A stretch of DNA of 6,079 nt from Methanomassiliicoccales archaeon PtaU1.Bin030 (GCA_002067635.1 MVRB01000053.1:1-6079), one strand, 5' to 3'; numbered from the stretch's first letter, positions 1 to 5,741 are shown. Translations and numbers: made by a program. The notes: generated from the sequence alone by a model not told the origin.

Positions 1-87
1 ATCCTTATACAGTTCTATGAGGCATTAGGTAGAGAGCAGATGATGGAAATGCACCCCATGCTAAGAGGGTTCTTCGGAGGCGAGTGA
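1..87 (+). CDS. secY: SecY C-terminal end (partial): protein translocase channel subunit
   Basis: This is the last 28 codons of a gene that enters from the left edge, ending in TGA at 85-87 with TAG directly behind it. The residues read ...EALGREQMMEMHPMLRGFF, which matches the cytoplasmic tail of archaeal SecY, where an 'A-REQ--EMHP-LR-F' pattern follows the tenth membrane helix. SecY forms the protein-conducting channel with SecE and Secbeta in the cytoplasmic membrane. The identification rests on this tail and on the neighbourhood, since secY, a DUF106 gene, cmk and cbf5 are a recurrent archaeal cluster. The DUF106 gene starts 3 bases after the stop, and its ribosome binding site lies inside the secY coding sequence, so the two are very probably co-transcribed. 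No membrane helix is visible in the part present. Confidence 0.85.
   Translation: MLIQFYEALGREQMMEMHPMLRGFFGGE
76..80 (+). promoter_or_regulatory. Ribosome binding site for the DUF106 gene
   Basis: GGAGG lies inside the end of secY, 10 bases before the ATG at 91. It matches the anti-Shine-Dalgarno end of archaeal 16S rRNA and supports that start. Confidence 0.6.
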
Positions 88-90
88 TAG

Positions 91-762
91 ATGGACGCTA
101 CCGTACCTGGTGCCAGGCCAGCGCCTGACCCCAAGAAGCAGATGAGCACGTTCATCACCATCTTCACGTTCGTGCTCGCAATGTTCATCCTTTTCGACCA
201 GGACCTGCGTCACTGGTTGGGAACGATCGTAGGATATGTGTTCGAACCCACTGTCGGCTTCGGCGGCAGCATGCCTGTGGTGACCCTGTTCCTGACGGGC
301 ATCATCATGACCGCCGCCACCATCCTGGTCCGGCACTTCTTCACCGACTATGTTGGTCAGGCCGAGAGCCAGAAGATAGTGAACGCCTTCAACAAGGAGT
401 TCCAGAAGGCAAGGCTGGAGAACAACAAGTACAAGATCAAGAAGCTCACCGAGGAGCAGCCCAAGATCATGAAGAAGTCGATGGAGATGTCCACCACCCA
501 GATGAAGCTCATGCCCCTGACCATGCTCGTGGTCATTCCCATATTCGCATGGCTATCGGTTTGGATAGGCACCCTGGGCGCCGCAGCAGTGGTCGATGTT
601 CCCTGGGCATCCAACGTGGACCTCAATGCCCTCAACGTTTTCCCTAACTGGGTCCTGCTATACTCCCTCATCAGCATCCCCTTCGGCCAGATACTGGGCC
701 GCGCCCTGAGGTTCGTCCAGTTCCGCAAGCGGCTGAGGACCATCGAGGCCCAGGCCGTATGA
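91..762 (+). CDS. DUF106 / EMC3-TMCO1-like membrane protein (archaeal YidC-like insertase homologue)
   Basis: This 223-residue protein belongs to the DUF106 family, the archaeal branch of the Oxa1/YidC/EMC3/TMCO1 superfamily, whose members help insert proteins into the membrane. Visible helices are at about residues 18-36, 61-82, 138-160 and 183-205. Between the second and third helix lies a long charged stretch (about 88-135, rich in K, E and Q) that should form the cytoplasmic coiled coil typical of the family. The tail is basic (FRKRLR), as expected on the cytoplasmic side. The start at 91 is supported by GGAGG at 76-80. The location directly after secY fits a role beside the Sec channel and is conserved in many archaea. 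The stop overlaps the next start (ATGA at 759-762), indicating translational coupling with cmk. The family call is secure; the insertase role is inferred from the superfamily. Confidence 0.85.
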   Translation: MDATVPGARPAPDPKKQMSTFITIFTFVLAMFILFDQDLRHWLGTIVGYVFEPTVGFGGSMPVVTLFLTGIIMTAATILVRHFFTDYVGQAESQKIVNAFNKEFQKARLENNKYKIKKLTEEQPKIMKKSMEMSTTQMKLMPLTMLVVIPIFAWLSVWIGTLGAAAVVDVPWASNVDLNALNVFPNWVLLYSLISIPFGQILGRALRFVQFRKRLRTIEAQAV

Positions 763-1295
763 GAATAACCATCAGCGGACCCCCCGGTTCGGGGAAGACC
801 ACGGTATGCAAGATCGTAGCTGAGAGGCTTGACCTGGATGTAATCATCTCCGGGAATATCTTCCGCCAGATGGCGAGGGAGTCGCGCATGTCGCTGGCCG
901 ACTTCGGCCGCATGTGCGAGGCTGACCCAGAGGCCGACCGCAAGCTCGATGAACGCATGGTAGAGATCGCCCGATGTCAGGACAACATCATTCTTGAGGG
1001 GCGCCTCACCGCCTACATGCTGACCCGCAACCATATCCCTGCCTTCAGGGTGTACATGGATGCCGATCTCGACGTCCGCTCCGTGAGAGTGGTGGAGAGG
1101 GAGGGAGGAACGGTGGAGCAGAGGAGGGAAGAGATCATGCAGCGGGAGGAGTGCGAGGTCAGGCGATACCTAAAATACTATGACATTGACATCCGTGACC
1201 GCAGCATATACGATCTGATCGTCGACACCACGTACTTGACACCTAGCGAGGTGGCGGACAGGATATGCGAAGCGGCGGTTGAGCAAAATGGCTAA
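759..1295 (+). CDS. cmk: Cytidylate kinase, archaeal type
   Basis: The 178-residue product transfers a phosphate from ATP to CMP or dCMP in the cytoplasm, supplying CDP for nucleotide synthesis. The phosphate-binding loop GPPGSGKTT is at residues 7-15. ISGNIFRQMA follows at about 31-40, where the archaeal enzyme binds the nucleoside monophosphate. A 'VVEREGG' segment then leads into an arginine- and glutamate-rich lid region, and 'RRYLKYYDIDI-D-SIYDLIVDT' is characteristic of the short archaeal form, which is smaller than the roughly 225-residue bacterial Cmk. The start ATG overlaps the DUF106 stop by 4 bases, and the 3' end overlaps cbf5, so translation of the three genes is probably coupled. 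The motifs distinguish it from adenylate kinase, which has a longer lid, although the two kinases are related. No missing catalytic residue was noticed. Confidence 0.9.
   Translation: MRITISGPPGSGKTTVCKIVAERLDLDVIISGNIFRQMARESRMSLADFGRMCEADPEADRKLDERMVEIARCQDNIILEGRLTAYMLTRNHIPAFRVYMDADLDVRSVRVVEREGGTVEQRREEIMQREECEVRRYLKYYDIDIRDRSIYDLIVDTTYLTPSEVADRICEAAVEQNG
1274..1279 (+). promoter_or_regulatory. Probable ribosome binding site for cbf5
   Basis: GGCGGT, one mismatch from GGAGGT, lies within the end of cmk and 8 bases before the ATG at 1288. It favours that ATG over the in-frame TTG at 1279 and the ATG at 1297, neither of which has a purine-rich site at a suitable distance. Confidence 0.4.
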
Positions 1296-2241
1296 GATGC
1301 TGGTCCGGGACAAGAGCCCCCTGAGCGTGGGTGCGGGTAAAAGGCCCCAGGACCGCACCGTCGAGGAACTTTTGGAGGCAGGGGTCATAAACATGGACAA
1401 GCCCATGGGGCCGACCTCGCATCAGGCCACGGCGTGGGTGCGGGAGATACTGCAGACCGAGAAGATAGGTCATGGAGGAACCCTCGACCCCAAGGTCTCC
1501 GGCGTTCTACCTATCGCCACCGGCCGTGCTGTTCGGGCGTTGAACCTGGTCCTGCGATCCGATAAGGAGTACGTCTGCCTAATGCGCCTCCACCGCGACC
1601 GCAAGGAGGAGGATGTGCGACGGGTGATGGGGACGTTCGTAGGCCGCATCTATCAGACCCCTCCGGTGCGTTCCGCGGTCAAGCGGCAGATGCGGATCCG
1701 GACCGTTCACCGTTTGGACATACTGGAGATAAAAGGCCGTGACGTCCTGTTCCGAGTGGAGTGCGATGCTGGCACCTATATCCGCACGCTCTGCGTGGAC
1801 ATAGGGGACGCCCTGGGCGTGGGCGCTAGCATGGAGGACCTGCGCCGGGTGCGCTCCGGGAACATGAGCGAGGACCGGTCGGTCACGCTCCAGGACATCA
1901 AGGACGCTTACGTGGATTGGAAGGCCGGGGATGAGAAATGGCTGCGGTCCATGCTCATGCCCTTTGAGGTGCTGTTTGATCCCCTCCCGCAGGTCATCAT
2001 CAAGGACAGCGCAGTGGACGCCATCTGCCACGGTGCGGACCTGGCCGTGGTGGGTGTGGCCCAGGTCGATGAGACAGTGCTGAAGGAGATGGTGGTGGCC
2101 TTCTTTACGCTCAAGGGCGAGGCCGTGGCCGTGGGAACGGCCAAGATGGCGGCAGAGGAGATGCTGAAGGCGAAGGAGGGCATCGCCTGCACCACCGACC
2201 GCGTGTACATGCCCTCGGGCACGTATCCCAAGATGTGGTGA
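1288..2241 (+). CDS. cbf5: Cbf5 / TruB-family RNA pseudouridine synthase
   Basis: This 317-residue protein is the archaeal homologue of dyskerin. It isomerises uridine to pseudouridine in rRNA as the catalytic subunit of H/ACA guide RNPs with Nop10, Gar1 and L7Ae, and can modify U55 of tRNA without a guide. The catalytic loop GHGGTLDP holds the invariant aspartate at residue 67. Other family landmarks are the N-terminal 'INMDKPMGPTSHQ' (34-46), 'QTPPVRSAVKR', the 'CDAGTYIRTL' segment and a C-terminal PUA RNA-binding domain (about 230-310) ending in VYMPSGTYPKMW. The length is close to the archaeal norm. The gene overlaps cmk by 8 bases from this ATG; a TTG at 1279 would add three residues. 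No clear terminator follows: the 40 bases after the stop have no hairpin with a T-run. Identification is firm; only the exact start is uncertain. Confidence 0.93.
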   Translation: MAKMLVRDKSPLSVGAGKRPQDRTVEELLEAGVINMDKPMGPTSHQATAWVREILQTEKIGHGGTLDPKVSGVLPIATGRAVRALNLVLRSDKEYVCLMRLHRDRKEEDVRRVMGTFVGRIYQTPPVRSAVKRQMRIRTVHRLDILEIKGRDVLFRVECDAGTYIRTLCVDIGDALGVGASMEDLRRVRSGNMSEDRSVTLQDIKDAYVDWKAGDEKWLRSMLMPFEVLFDPLPQVIIKDSAVDAICHGADLAVVGVAQVDETVLKEMVVAFFTLKGEAVAVGTAKMAAEEMLKAKEGIACTTDRVYMPSGTYPKMW

Positions 2242-2277
2242 TGCAATATTGGATTGTCCAGCGTCCACTTGTATTAA

Positions 2278-2287
2278 CTTATATTAA
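2278..2287 (+). promoter_or_regulatory. Candidate TATA box (box A) for the transporter gene
   Basis: CTTATATTAA is an AT-rich island in GC-rich surroundings and resembles the archaeal box A. With the usual spacing of about 26 bases from the centre of the box, transcription would start near 2308 and give a leader of about 130 bases. It overlaps the perfect palindrome ATATTAATAT at 2281-2290. A TATA box alone is weak evidence. Confidence 0.4.
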
Positions 2288-2396
2288 TATGTTCTTCTGA
2301 TCGAAACGGTCGAACAGGTTCGCCTTCATGCTGAAATACCTTACACTTTGAAACATGTTCGTCGCCATGAATAATTGTCCATAGATGCTCTACCCC

Positions 2397-2418
2397 ATGA
2401 GGGCTCATTCTCCCTCAT
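2397..2418 (+). other. Hairpin in the leader of the transporter gene
   Basis: ATGAGGG (2397-2403) and CCCTCAT (2412-2418) form a perfect 7-bp stem with an 8-base loop. It ends 11 bases before the ribosome binding site at 2430. There is no T-run after it, so it is not an intrinsic terminator. Any role in translation control is a guess. Confidence 0.35.
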
Positions 2419-2429
2419 TTGCTTGGAAT

Positions 2430-2435
2430 GGTGAG
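2430..2435 (+). promoter_or_regulatory. Ribosome binding site deciding the transporter start
   Basis: GGTGAG matches the GGTGA core complementary to the 16S rRNA end and lies 3 bases before the ATG at 2439. It is the best site in the region and argues for this start over the upstream in-frame ATG at 2385. Confidence 0.55.
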
Positions 2436-2438
2436 ATA

Positions 2439-3740
2439 ATGACATTGGACAAGAGCAAAGTGAAGAAGGTGCTGAGCTACCGCTGGGCAGTATTCGGGGT
2501 TCTGGCCATTGCCTACTTCTTCGTGTACTTCCACAGGGTATCCACGTCTGTGGTCTCGACAGACCTTCAGGATACGTTTGGGGTGGGTGCGGCGTCAATC
2601 GCCCTGTTGAGCTCTGCCTATTTCTACGCATACACGATCATGCAGTTGCCCTCAGGGCTGCTGACAGACAGCTGGGGACCTAGAAAAACGGTCAGCATCT
2701 TTACGCTGGTGGCCGCTACAGGTGCCATCCTAACCGGAATCGCCTCGAGCTTTGAGCTGGTCATCACCGGCCGCCTGCTTATAGGGGTGGGCGTGGCCAT
2801 GGTTTACATCCCCATCATGAAGATCCTGGCAACCTGGTACCGCAAGAACGAGTTCGCCTCACTGTCCGGCATACTGCTGGCCGTGGGCAATATAGGTGCC
2901 CTCAGCGCCGCTGGCCCGCTAGCCCTAATGTCCGATGCTCTAGGATGGCAGCAGGTGTTCCTCCTATTGGGCGTGATAACCTTGGTACTCGCCATCGTGG
3001 CCTGGTTCATAACCAGGGACCGCCCCTCGGACATGGGTCTGCCTTCTATCCAAGAGATAGAGGCTGAGGAGAAAGGGGAACCTATCCCCGAGGCTAAGGC
3101 CGTGGAGAAGATGCCCATGGTCCAAGCGCTCAAGATGACCTTCGGGTCGGGGATGAAGTTTTGGCCCCTCGCCATCTGGTTCTTTTTCATGTATGGCAGC
3201 ATAATGGTCTATCAGGGACTATGGGCAGGACCCTTTTTCAGAGATGTTCTGGGATGGGATAAGGCCACATACGGGCTGGTGCTGACGTTCATCGGAATAG
3301 GTATGATATTCGGGTGTCCAGTGGCTGGCTACCTTTCCGATAAGATCCTCAAGTCTCGCAAGAAGGTTCTGTTGGTGGGTACCGTGGTCTACACCATCAT
3401 CTGGGCAATGCTGTGGGCATTCGCCGGTCAGATCGCCAGCACGGAGGCCTACATGGTCATACACTTCCTGTACGGCTTCTTCGGTGGCTTCTTCGTGGTA
3501 AGCTATGCTCAGATAAAGGAGCTGTTCCCCATCACCATAGTGGGAACGACCACTGCAGCCCTCAATATCTTCCCCTTCGCTGGAGGGGCAATACTGCAGC
3601 AAGTCACCGGCCTTATGCTCACGACCACCACTCTGGACTCCTACAAGGGAGTGTGGTTGTTCATGCTCATCTGCATGGTGATAGCGACCATTGCGGCATT
3701 CCTCTCCAGGGAGAAGGAGCGCGCACCCAAGTCTGGGTGA
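2439..3740 (+). CDS. MFS transporter, 12 transmembrane helices, substrate unknown
   Basis: The 433-residue product is a major facilitator superfamily permease of the cytoplasmic membrane, a family that moves small solutes by uniport, symport or antiport. The first helix begins near residue 14. The loop between helices 2 and 3 carries the signature GLLTDSWGPRKT (about 73-84), and the second half repeats it as GYLSDKILKSRKK (about 297-309), the internal duplication expected of the fold. A charged central loop (about 193-236, rich in E, K and P) separates the two six-helix halves. 'RLLIGVGVAMVYIPIMKILATWY' in the fourth-helix region resembles the anion/organophosphate and hexuronate permease branch, but the substrate cannot be read from sequence. 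The start follows GGTGAG at 2430; an ATG at 2385 would add 18 residues without membrane or signal character. It has its own leader and precedes the methyltransferase gene by 60 bases. A link to methylated substrates is only suggested by position. Confidence 0.85.
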   Translation: MTLDKSKVKKVLSYRWAVFGVLAIAYFFVYFHRVSTSVVSTDLQDTFGVGAASIALLSSAYFYAYTIMQLPSGLLTDSWGPRKTVSIFTLVAATGAILTGIASSFELVITGRLLIGVGVAMVYIPIMKILATWYRKNEFASLSGILLAVGNIGALSAAGPLALMSDALGWQQVFLLLGVITLVLAIVAWFITRDRPSDMGLPSIQEIEAEEKGEPIPEAKAVEKMPMVQALKMTFGSGMKFWPLAIWFFFMYGSIMVYQGLWAGPFFRDVLGWDKATYGLVLTFIGIGMIFGCPVAGYLSDKILKSRKKVLLVGTVVYTIIWAMLWAFAGQIASTEAYMVIHFLYGFFGGFFVVSYAQIKELFPITIVGTTTAALNIFPFAGGAILQQVTGLMLTTTTLDSYKGVWLFMLICMVIATIAAFLSREKERAPKSG

Positions 3741-3773
3741 TATAACGATTACCATGAAAGGAAGGACCCATTC

Positions 3774-3785
3774 ATAAATATATAA
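3774..3785 (+). promoter_or_regulatory. TATA box upstream of the methyltransferase gene
   Basis: ATAAATATATAA is a strong archaeal box A in the 60-base gap after the transporter gene. It begins only 27 bases before the ATG at 3801, so transcription would start at about 3801-3806. That is leaderless geometry, or a leader for the in-frame ATG at 3858. It shows that the methyltransferase gene can be transcribed separately from the transporter. Confidence 0.6.
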
Positions 3786-3792
3786 TTTGGAA

Positions 3793-3797
3793 GTGAG
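3793..3797 (+). promoter_or_regulatory. Candidate ribosome binding site for the ATG at 3801
   Basis: GTGAG lies 3 bases before ATG 3801, the same arrangement as GGTGAG before the transporter start. It could act only in a message that begins upstream, for example read-through from the transporter gene, because the TATA box at 3774-3785 would place the RNA start after it. Confidence 0.4.
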
Positions 3798-3800
3798 AAC

Positions 3801-4877
3801 ATGATGACATCTGGAAGTAAGGACAAGACCGTACAAGAGAGTGACGGGGACATCAGTATGAGAGAGCGCCTCCTTCGGGCCCTCGCCTGCAAGGATAACG
3901 ATCGACCCCCAGTAGCGGGAATGACAACTACCGGTACCACACAACTGATGGACTATGCGGGTGCCGCCTGGCCGGAGGTTCATACGGACGCAGTCAAGAT
4001 GTCCAAGCTTGCTCTGGCGGCGTACCCTTTCCTTGGGCTGGAATCGGCGAGGGTACCATACTGCCTGAGCTACGAGGCTGAGGCCCTGGGCTGCAAGGTC
4101 TCCCTAGGCACCAAGACCAGCACCCCCATGGTCAAGACTCATCCCTTCGGCGAAGATCCTGAGGCGGACCTCATCCCTCTCACCAGGGAGGAGATGCTTA
4201 AGAAGCCCCGGAACAAGGTGATTCTTGAGGCTATCCGCCTTGTCAAGAAGGATGCAGGAGACCGCCCAATTATCGTGGGTGTGACCGGCCCCTTCACCAT
4301 CGCTGGCCACCTGGTAGGAACGGACAACCTCCTTCGCTGGGTCCTGACCGACCCCGAATATGTGCACAAGTTCGTAGGTTTCGCGGCAAAGTATGAGACA
4401 GAGTGGCTGAAGATAATAGACCAGATGGGCGTGGACGCCATCCAGATGAGCGAGCCCTCGGCCTCCCGGGACATGCTTTCCAACGACATGTACAGGGAGT
4501 TCGCCCTGCCTTACGTCAAGAACGCCTTCAGCGCTATGGAGAACACCAAGAAGGTACTGCACATCTGCGGGGATATGATATCGGGGCTGGACAACATGGT
4601 GGACACGGGAGCTGACGGCCTGAGCATCGAGGAGAAGAACGACCCCTATAAGGCAGTGGAGATAGTGAACAATAGGGCCGCCCTTGTGGGGAACATCGGT
4701 GTGGTGCAGCCCCTTCTGAGGGGGACACCAGAGCAGGTCCGGGAGATGACGCTGAAATCCGTGGACGCAGGCATAAATGTAATTTCGGCGGGATGTGGTC
4801 TTTCAGCTATGATCGACAAGGCCAACATCCGGATGATGGTGGATACTGTCAAGAACCTTCCTCCTAGAAAGATATGA
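3801..4877 (+). CDS. Methylcobamide:coenzyme M methyltransferase family protein (MtaA/MtbA, uroporphyrinogen decarboxylase fold)
   Basis: Family members move a methyl group from a methylated corrinoid protein to coenzyme M in the cytoplasm, the second step of methanogenesis from methanol or methylamines. The fold is that of uroporphyrinogen decarboxylase. The zinc site that activates the thiol is complete: HIC at residues 254-256 (His254, Cys256) and Cys332 in SAGCGL, matching the His-x-Cys...Cys ligands of MtaA and MtbA. The N-terminal 'RERLLRALACKDNDRPPVAG' and 'ARVPYCLSYEAEALGC' are also typical. From 3801 the protein has 358 residues; from the in-frame ATG at 3858 it has 339, close to the usual family length, and it then begins exactly at the conserved RERLLRAL. 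The first 19 residues are polar and probably outside the fold. No corrinoid protein or substrate methyltransferase gene is nearby, so MtaA, MtbA or another specificity cannot be chosen. A strong terminator follows. Confidence 0.85.
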   Translation: MMTSGSKDKTVQESDGDISMRERLLRALACKDNDRPPVAGMTTTGTTQLMDYAGAAWPEVHTDAVKMSKLALAAYPFLGLESARVPYCLSYEAEALGCKVSLGTKTSTPMVKTHPFGEDPEADLIPLTREEMLKKPRNKVILEAIRLVKKDAGDRPIIVGVTGPFTIAGHLVGTDNLLRWVLTDPEYVHKFVGFAAKYETEWLKIIDQMGVDAIQMSEPSASRDMLSNDMYREFALPYVKNAFSAMENTKKVLHICGDMISGLDNMVDTGADGLSIEEKNDPYKAVEIVNNRAALVGNIGVVQPLLRGTPEQVREMTLKSVDAGINVISAGCGLSAMIDKANIRMMVDTVKNLPPRKI

Positions 4878-4886
4878 GCCCCCATT

Positions 4887-4921
4887 GGGAGGGGTTATTC
4901 CAACCCCCCCCCTTTTTTTTT
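4887..4921 (+). terminator. GC-rich hairpin with T9 tail after the methyltransferase gene
   Basis: GGGGTT (4891-4896) pairs with AACCCC (4902-4907) around a 5-base loop. After one A-C mismatch, three more G-C pairs extend the stem (4887-4889 with 4909-4911). Nine T residues follow at 4913-4921. It begins 9 bases after the stop codon and looks like an intrinsic terminator for + strand transcripts. On the minus strand the hairpin is not followed by T residues, so it should not stop the convergent transcript. Confidence 0.75.
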
Positions 4922-5561
4922 ACTTGCTCAGGTAATCAACCAGTATCTTACGCTCAGCTCTTCTAAGCATGACGTTAAGGGTAGACTTGGAGCACCGCAT
5001 ATGGGGTGTGAGGCCCTCCAGAGTTATCCGCTGAGGTATATCAAAGAATCCCATATCGTACGCCGTCTTCAGGGCCTCCTTCTGACGGTATGTCAAAGCC
5101 GTAGAGGAGACTTGTTCCCTGGCACTATGCACCTTTACCTTGCGGCCAGTCTCGTTCAGCTCACTGACGAGCCGGTTCAGGGTGGCAGCATCTGGGCCGA
5201 TGACGCTCCACTCCACTGTGCCATCATTGTGTGTCTTCACCGACTCCAGGAAGCATTTCGAATCGGCCACTAGTTTGCATATCCCACAATCATGATTGGA
5301 GATCATAGCAATATAGTCCCCTGGTGCGGTCTTGGAAAGCTCCACTGAGCACCAGTCACCAACCTTCTCCTTAAGGTCCGAAAGCTCTTCCTCACACACC
5401 TCCGATGGCCCTTGGATCCTCACTAGGCTGTAGCCAGATTTTGGTCCCGTGGGTGCGCAGCGTAGAACCTCCACGGTCATCCCGCGTTTGATGAGCTGAG
5501 GATAGAAATTGGAACAAATATGCTCATTTACCATGTTGTATGTGAGAACCAACCGCCTCAT
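4920..5561 (-). CDS. HTH_10 (Bat-like) archaeal transcription regulator with a cysteine-rich N-terminal domain
   Basis: The 213-residue protein ends in an HTH_10 domain at about 156-208. It contains LTYRQKEALKTAYDMGFFD, then 'P--ITLEGL' and the recognition helix SKSTLNVMLRRAERKIL, the pattern of bacterio-opsin-activator-type DNA-binding proteins found in archaea. The N-terminal 150 residues should be a sensor or ligand-binding part of unknown specificity. They hold seven of the eight cysteines (16, 35, 56, 71, 92, 95, 103), including HDCGIC at 90-95, a possible metal or redox site. There is no membrane segment, so it should be cytoplasmic. The start is well supported by GGTGAT 8 bases upstream. 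The gene converges on the methyltransferase gene and diverges from a promoter region with an 11-bp inverted repeat. Possible targets are itself, the divergent membrane-protein locus or the methyltransferase gene; this is inference from position. Confidence 0.85.
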   Translation of the reverse strand: MRRLVLTYNMVNEHICSNFYPQLIKRGMTVEVLRCAPTGPKSGYSLVRIQGPSEVCEEELSDLKEKVGDWCSVELSKTAPGDYIAMISNHDCGICKLVADSKCFLESVKTHNDGTVEWSVIGPDAATLNRLVSELNETGRKVKVHSAREQVSSTALTYRQKEALKTAYDMGFFDIPQRITLEGLTPHMRCSKSTLNVMLRRAERKILVDYLSK

Positions 5562-5569
5562 TCCCTCTA

Positions 5570-5575
5570 ATCACC
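5570..5575 (-). promoter_or_regulatory. Ribosome binding site of the HTH_10 regulator gene
   Basis: Read on the minus strand the bases are GGTGAT, a perfect match to the archaeal 16S-complementary sequence, 8 bases before the ATG at 5561. It fixes the start codon. Confidence 0.7.
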
Positions 5576-5600
5576 AATGATGGTTTAGATATACATTACA

Positions 5601-5607
5601 TTTAAAT
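5601..5607 (-). promoter_or_regulatory. Candidate TATA box of the HTH_10 regulator gene
   Basis: On the minus strand this reads ATTTAAA. Its centre is about 26 bases upstream of 5578, so a transcript starting there would have a leader of about 17 bases that still includes the GGTGAT site. A second AT-rich stretch, GTATATCTAA on the minus strand (5586-5595), lies too close to the start codon to leave room for that site. Confidence 0.45.
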
Positions 5608-5634
5608 CCATCACCAAATCAGAATGAGTCAAAC

Positions 5635-5707
5635 ATGTTAGAAAAACATAACAAAATTTCATATCTATGCTATATATTTAACACATAGGGTCAAAATTTT
5701 CTAACAT
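5635..5707. repeat. 11-bp perfect inverted repeat around a TATA box (possible operator pair)
   Basis: ATGTTAGAAAA (5635-5645) and its exact reverse complement TTTTCTAACAT (5697-5707) are separated by 51 bases. Nested inside are a shorter inverted pair CTATG (5665-5669) / CATAG (5684-5688) flanking the TATA-like stretch, and a direct repeat CAAAATTT (5652-5659 and 5692-5699). The layout, in the gap between a regulator gene and a divergent locus, suggests binding sites for a regulator. AT-rich composition raises the chance of coincidental repeats, but 11 perfect bases is notable. Confidence 0.5.
5670..5680 (+). promoter_or_regulatory. Candidate TATA box for the rightward membrane-protein locus
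   Basis: CTATATATTTA is a good box A match. Transcription would begin near 5701, inside the right arm of the inverted repeat, giving a leader of about 40 bases to the ATG at 5742 with AAGGAGA at 5724-5730 as a possible ribosome binding site. Confidence 0.45.
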
Positions 5708-5741
5708 CGATGATGAAATAGACAAGGAGAACAACATAGAG

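Larger units (their letters stand above)
2242..2438 (+). other. Non-coding stretch between cbf5 and the transporter gene
   Basis: These 197 bases contain no convincing gene. They hold a TATA-like box (2278-2287), a short palindrome CGAAC-AG-GTTCG at 2311-2322, a 7-bp hairpin at 2391-2420 and the transporter's ribosome binding site. An in-frame ATG at 2385 would add 18 residues to the transporter, but nothing supports it as the start. Confidence 0.6.

Noticed and set aside
357..1034. Long minus-strand open frame across the DUF106 and cmk genes
   Set aside because: It lies opposite two well-identified genes, its translation lacks recognisable motifs, and such frames are common opposite GC-rich coding sequence.
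1579..2268. Minus-strand open frame opposite cbf5
   Set aside because: The translation is rich in His and Gly with no domain-like pattern, and it is antisense to the catalytic and PUA parts of Cbf5.
2311..2322. CGAAC-AG-GTTCG palindrome as a regulator site or hairpin
   Set aside because: A 5-bp stem with a 2-base gap cannot form a stable hairpin and is short enough to be chance.
3219..3983. Minus-strand open frame across the transporter gene and the following promoter
   Set aside because: It is antisense to a clear MFS gene and to a TATA box, with no plausible protein features.
5001..5273. Plus-strand open frame inside the HTH_10 regulator gene
   Set aside because: It is a shadow of the regulator gene, which has a clear domain and a perfect ribosome binding site.
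5710..5721. ATG ATG AAA TAG as a start with in-frame TAG read as pyrrolysine
   Set aside because: The frame meets a second TAG and then TGA within a few codons and makes no sensible protein, so it does not rescue the interrupted gene.
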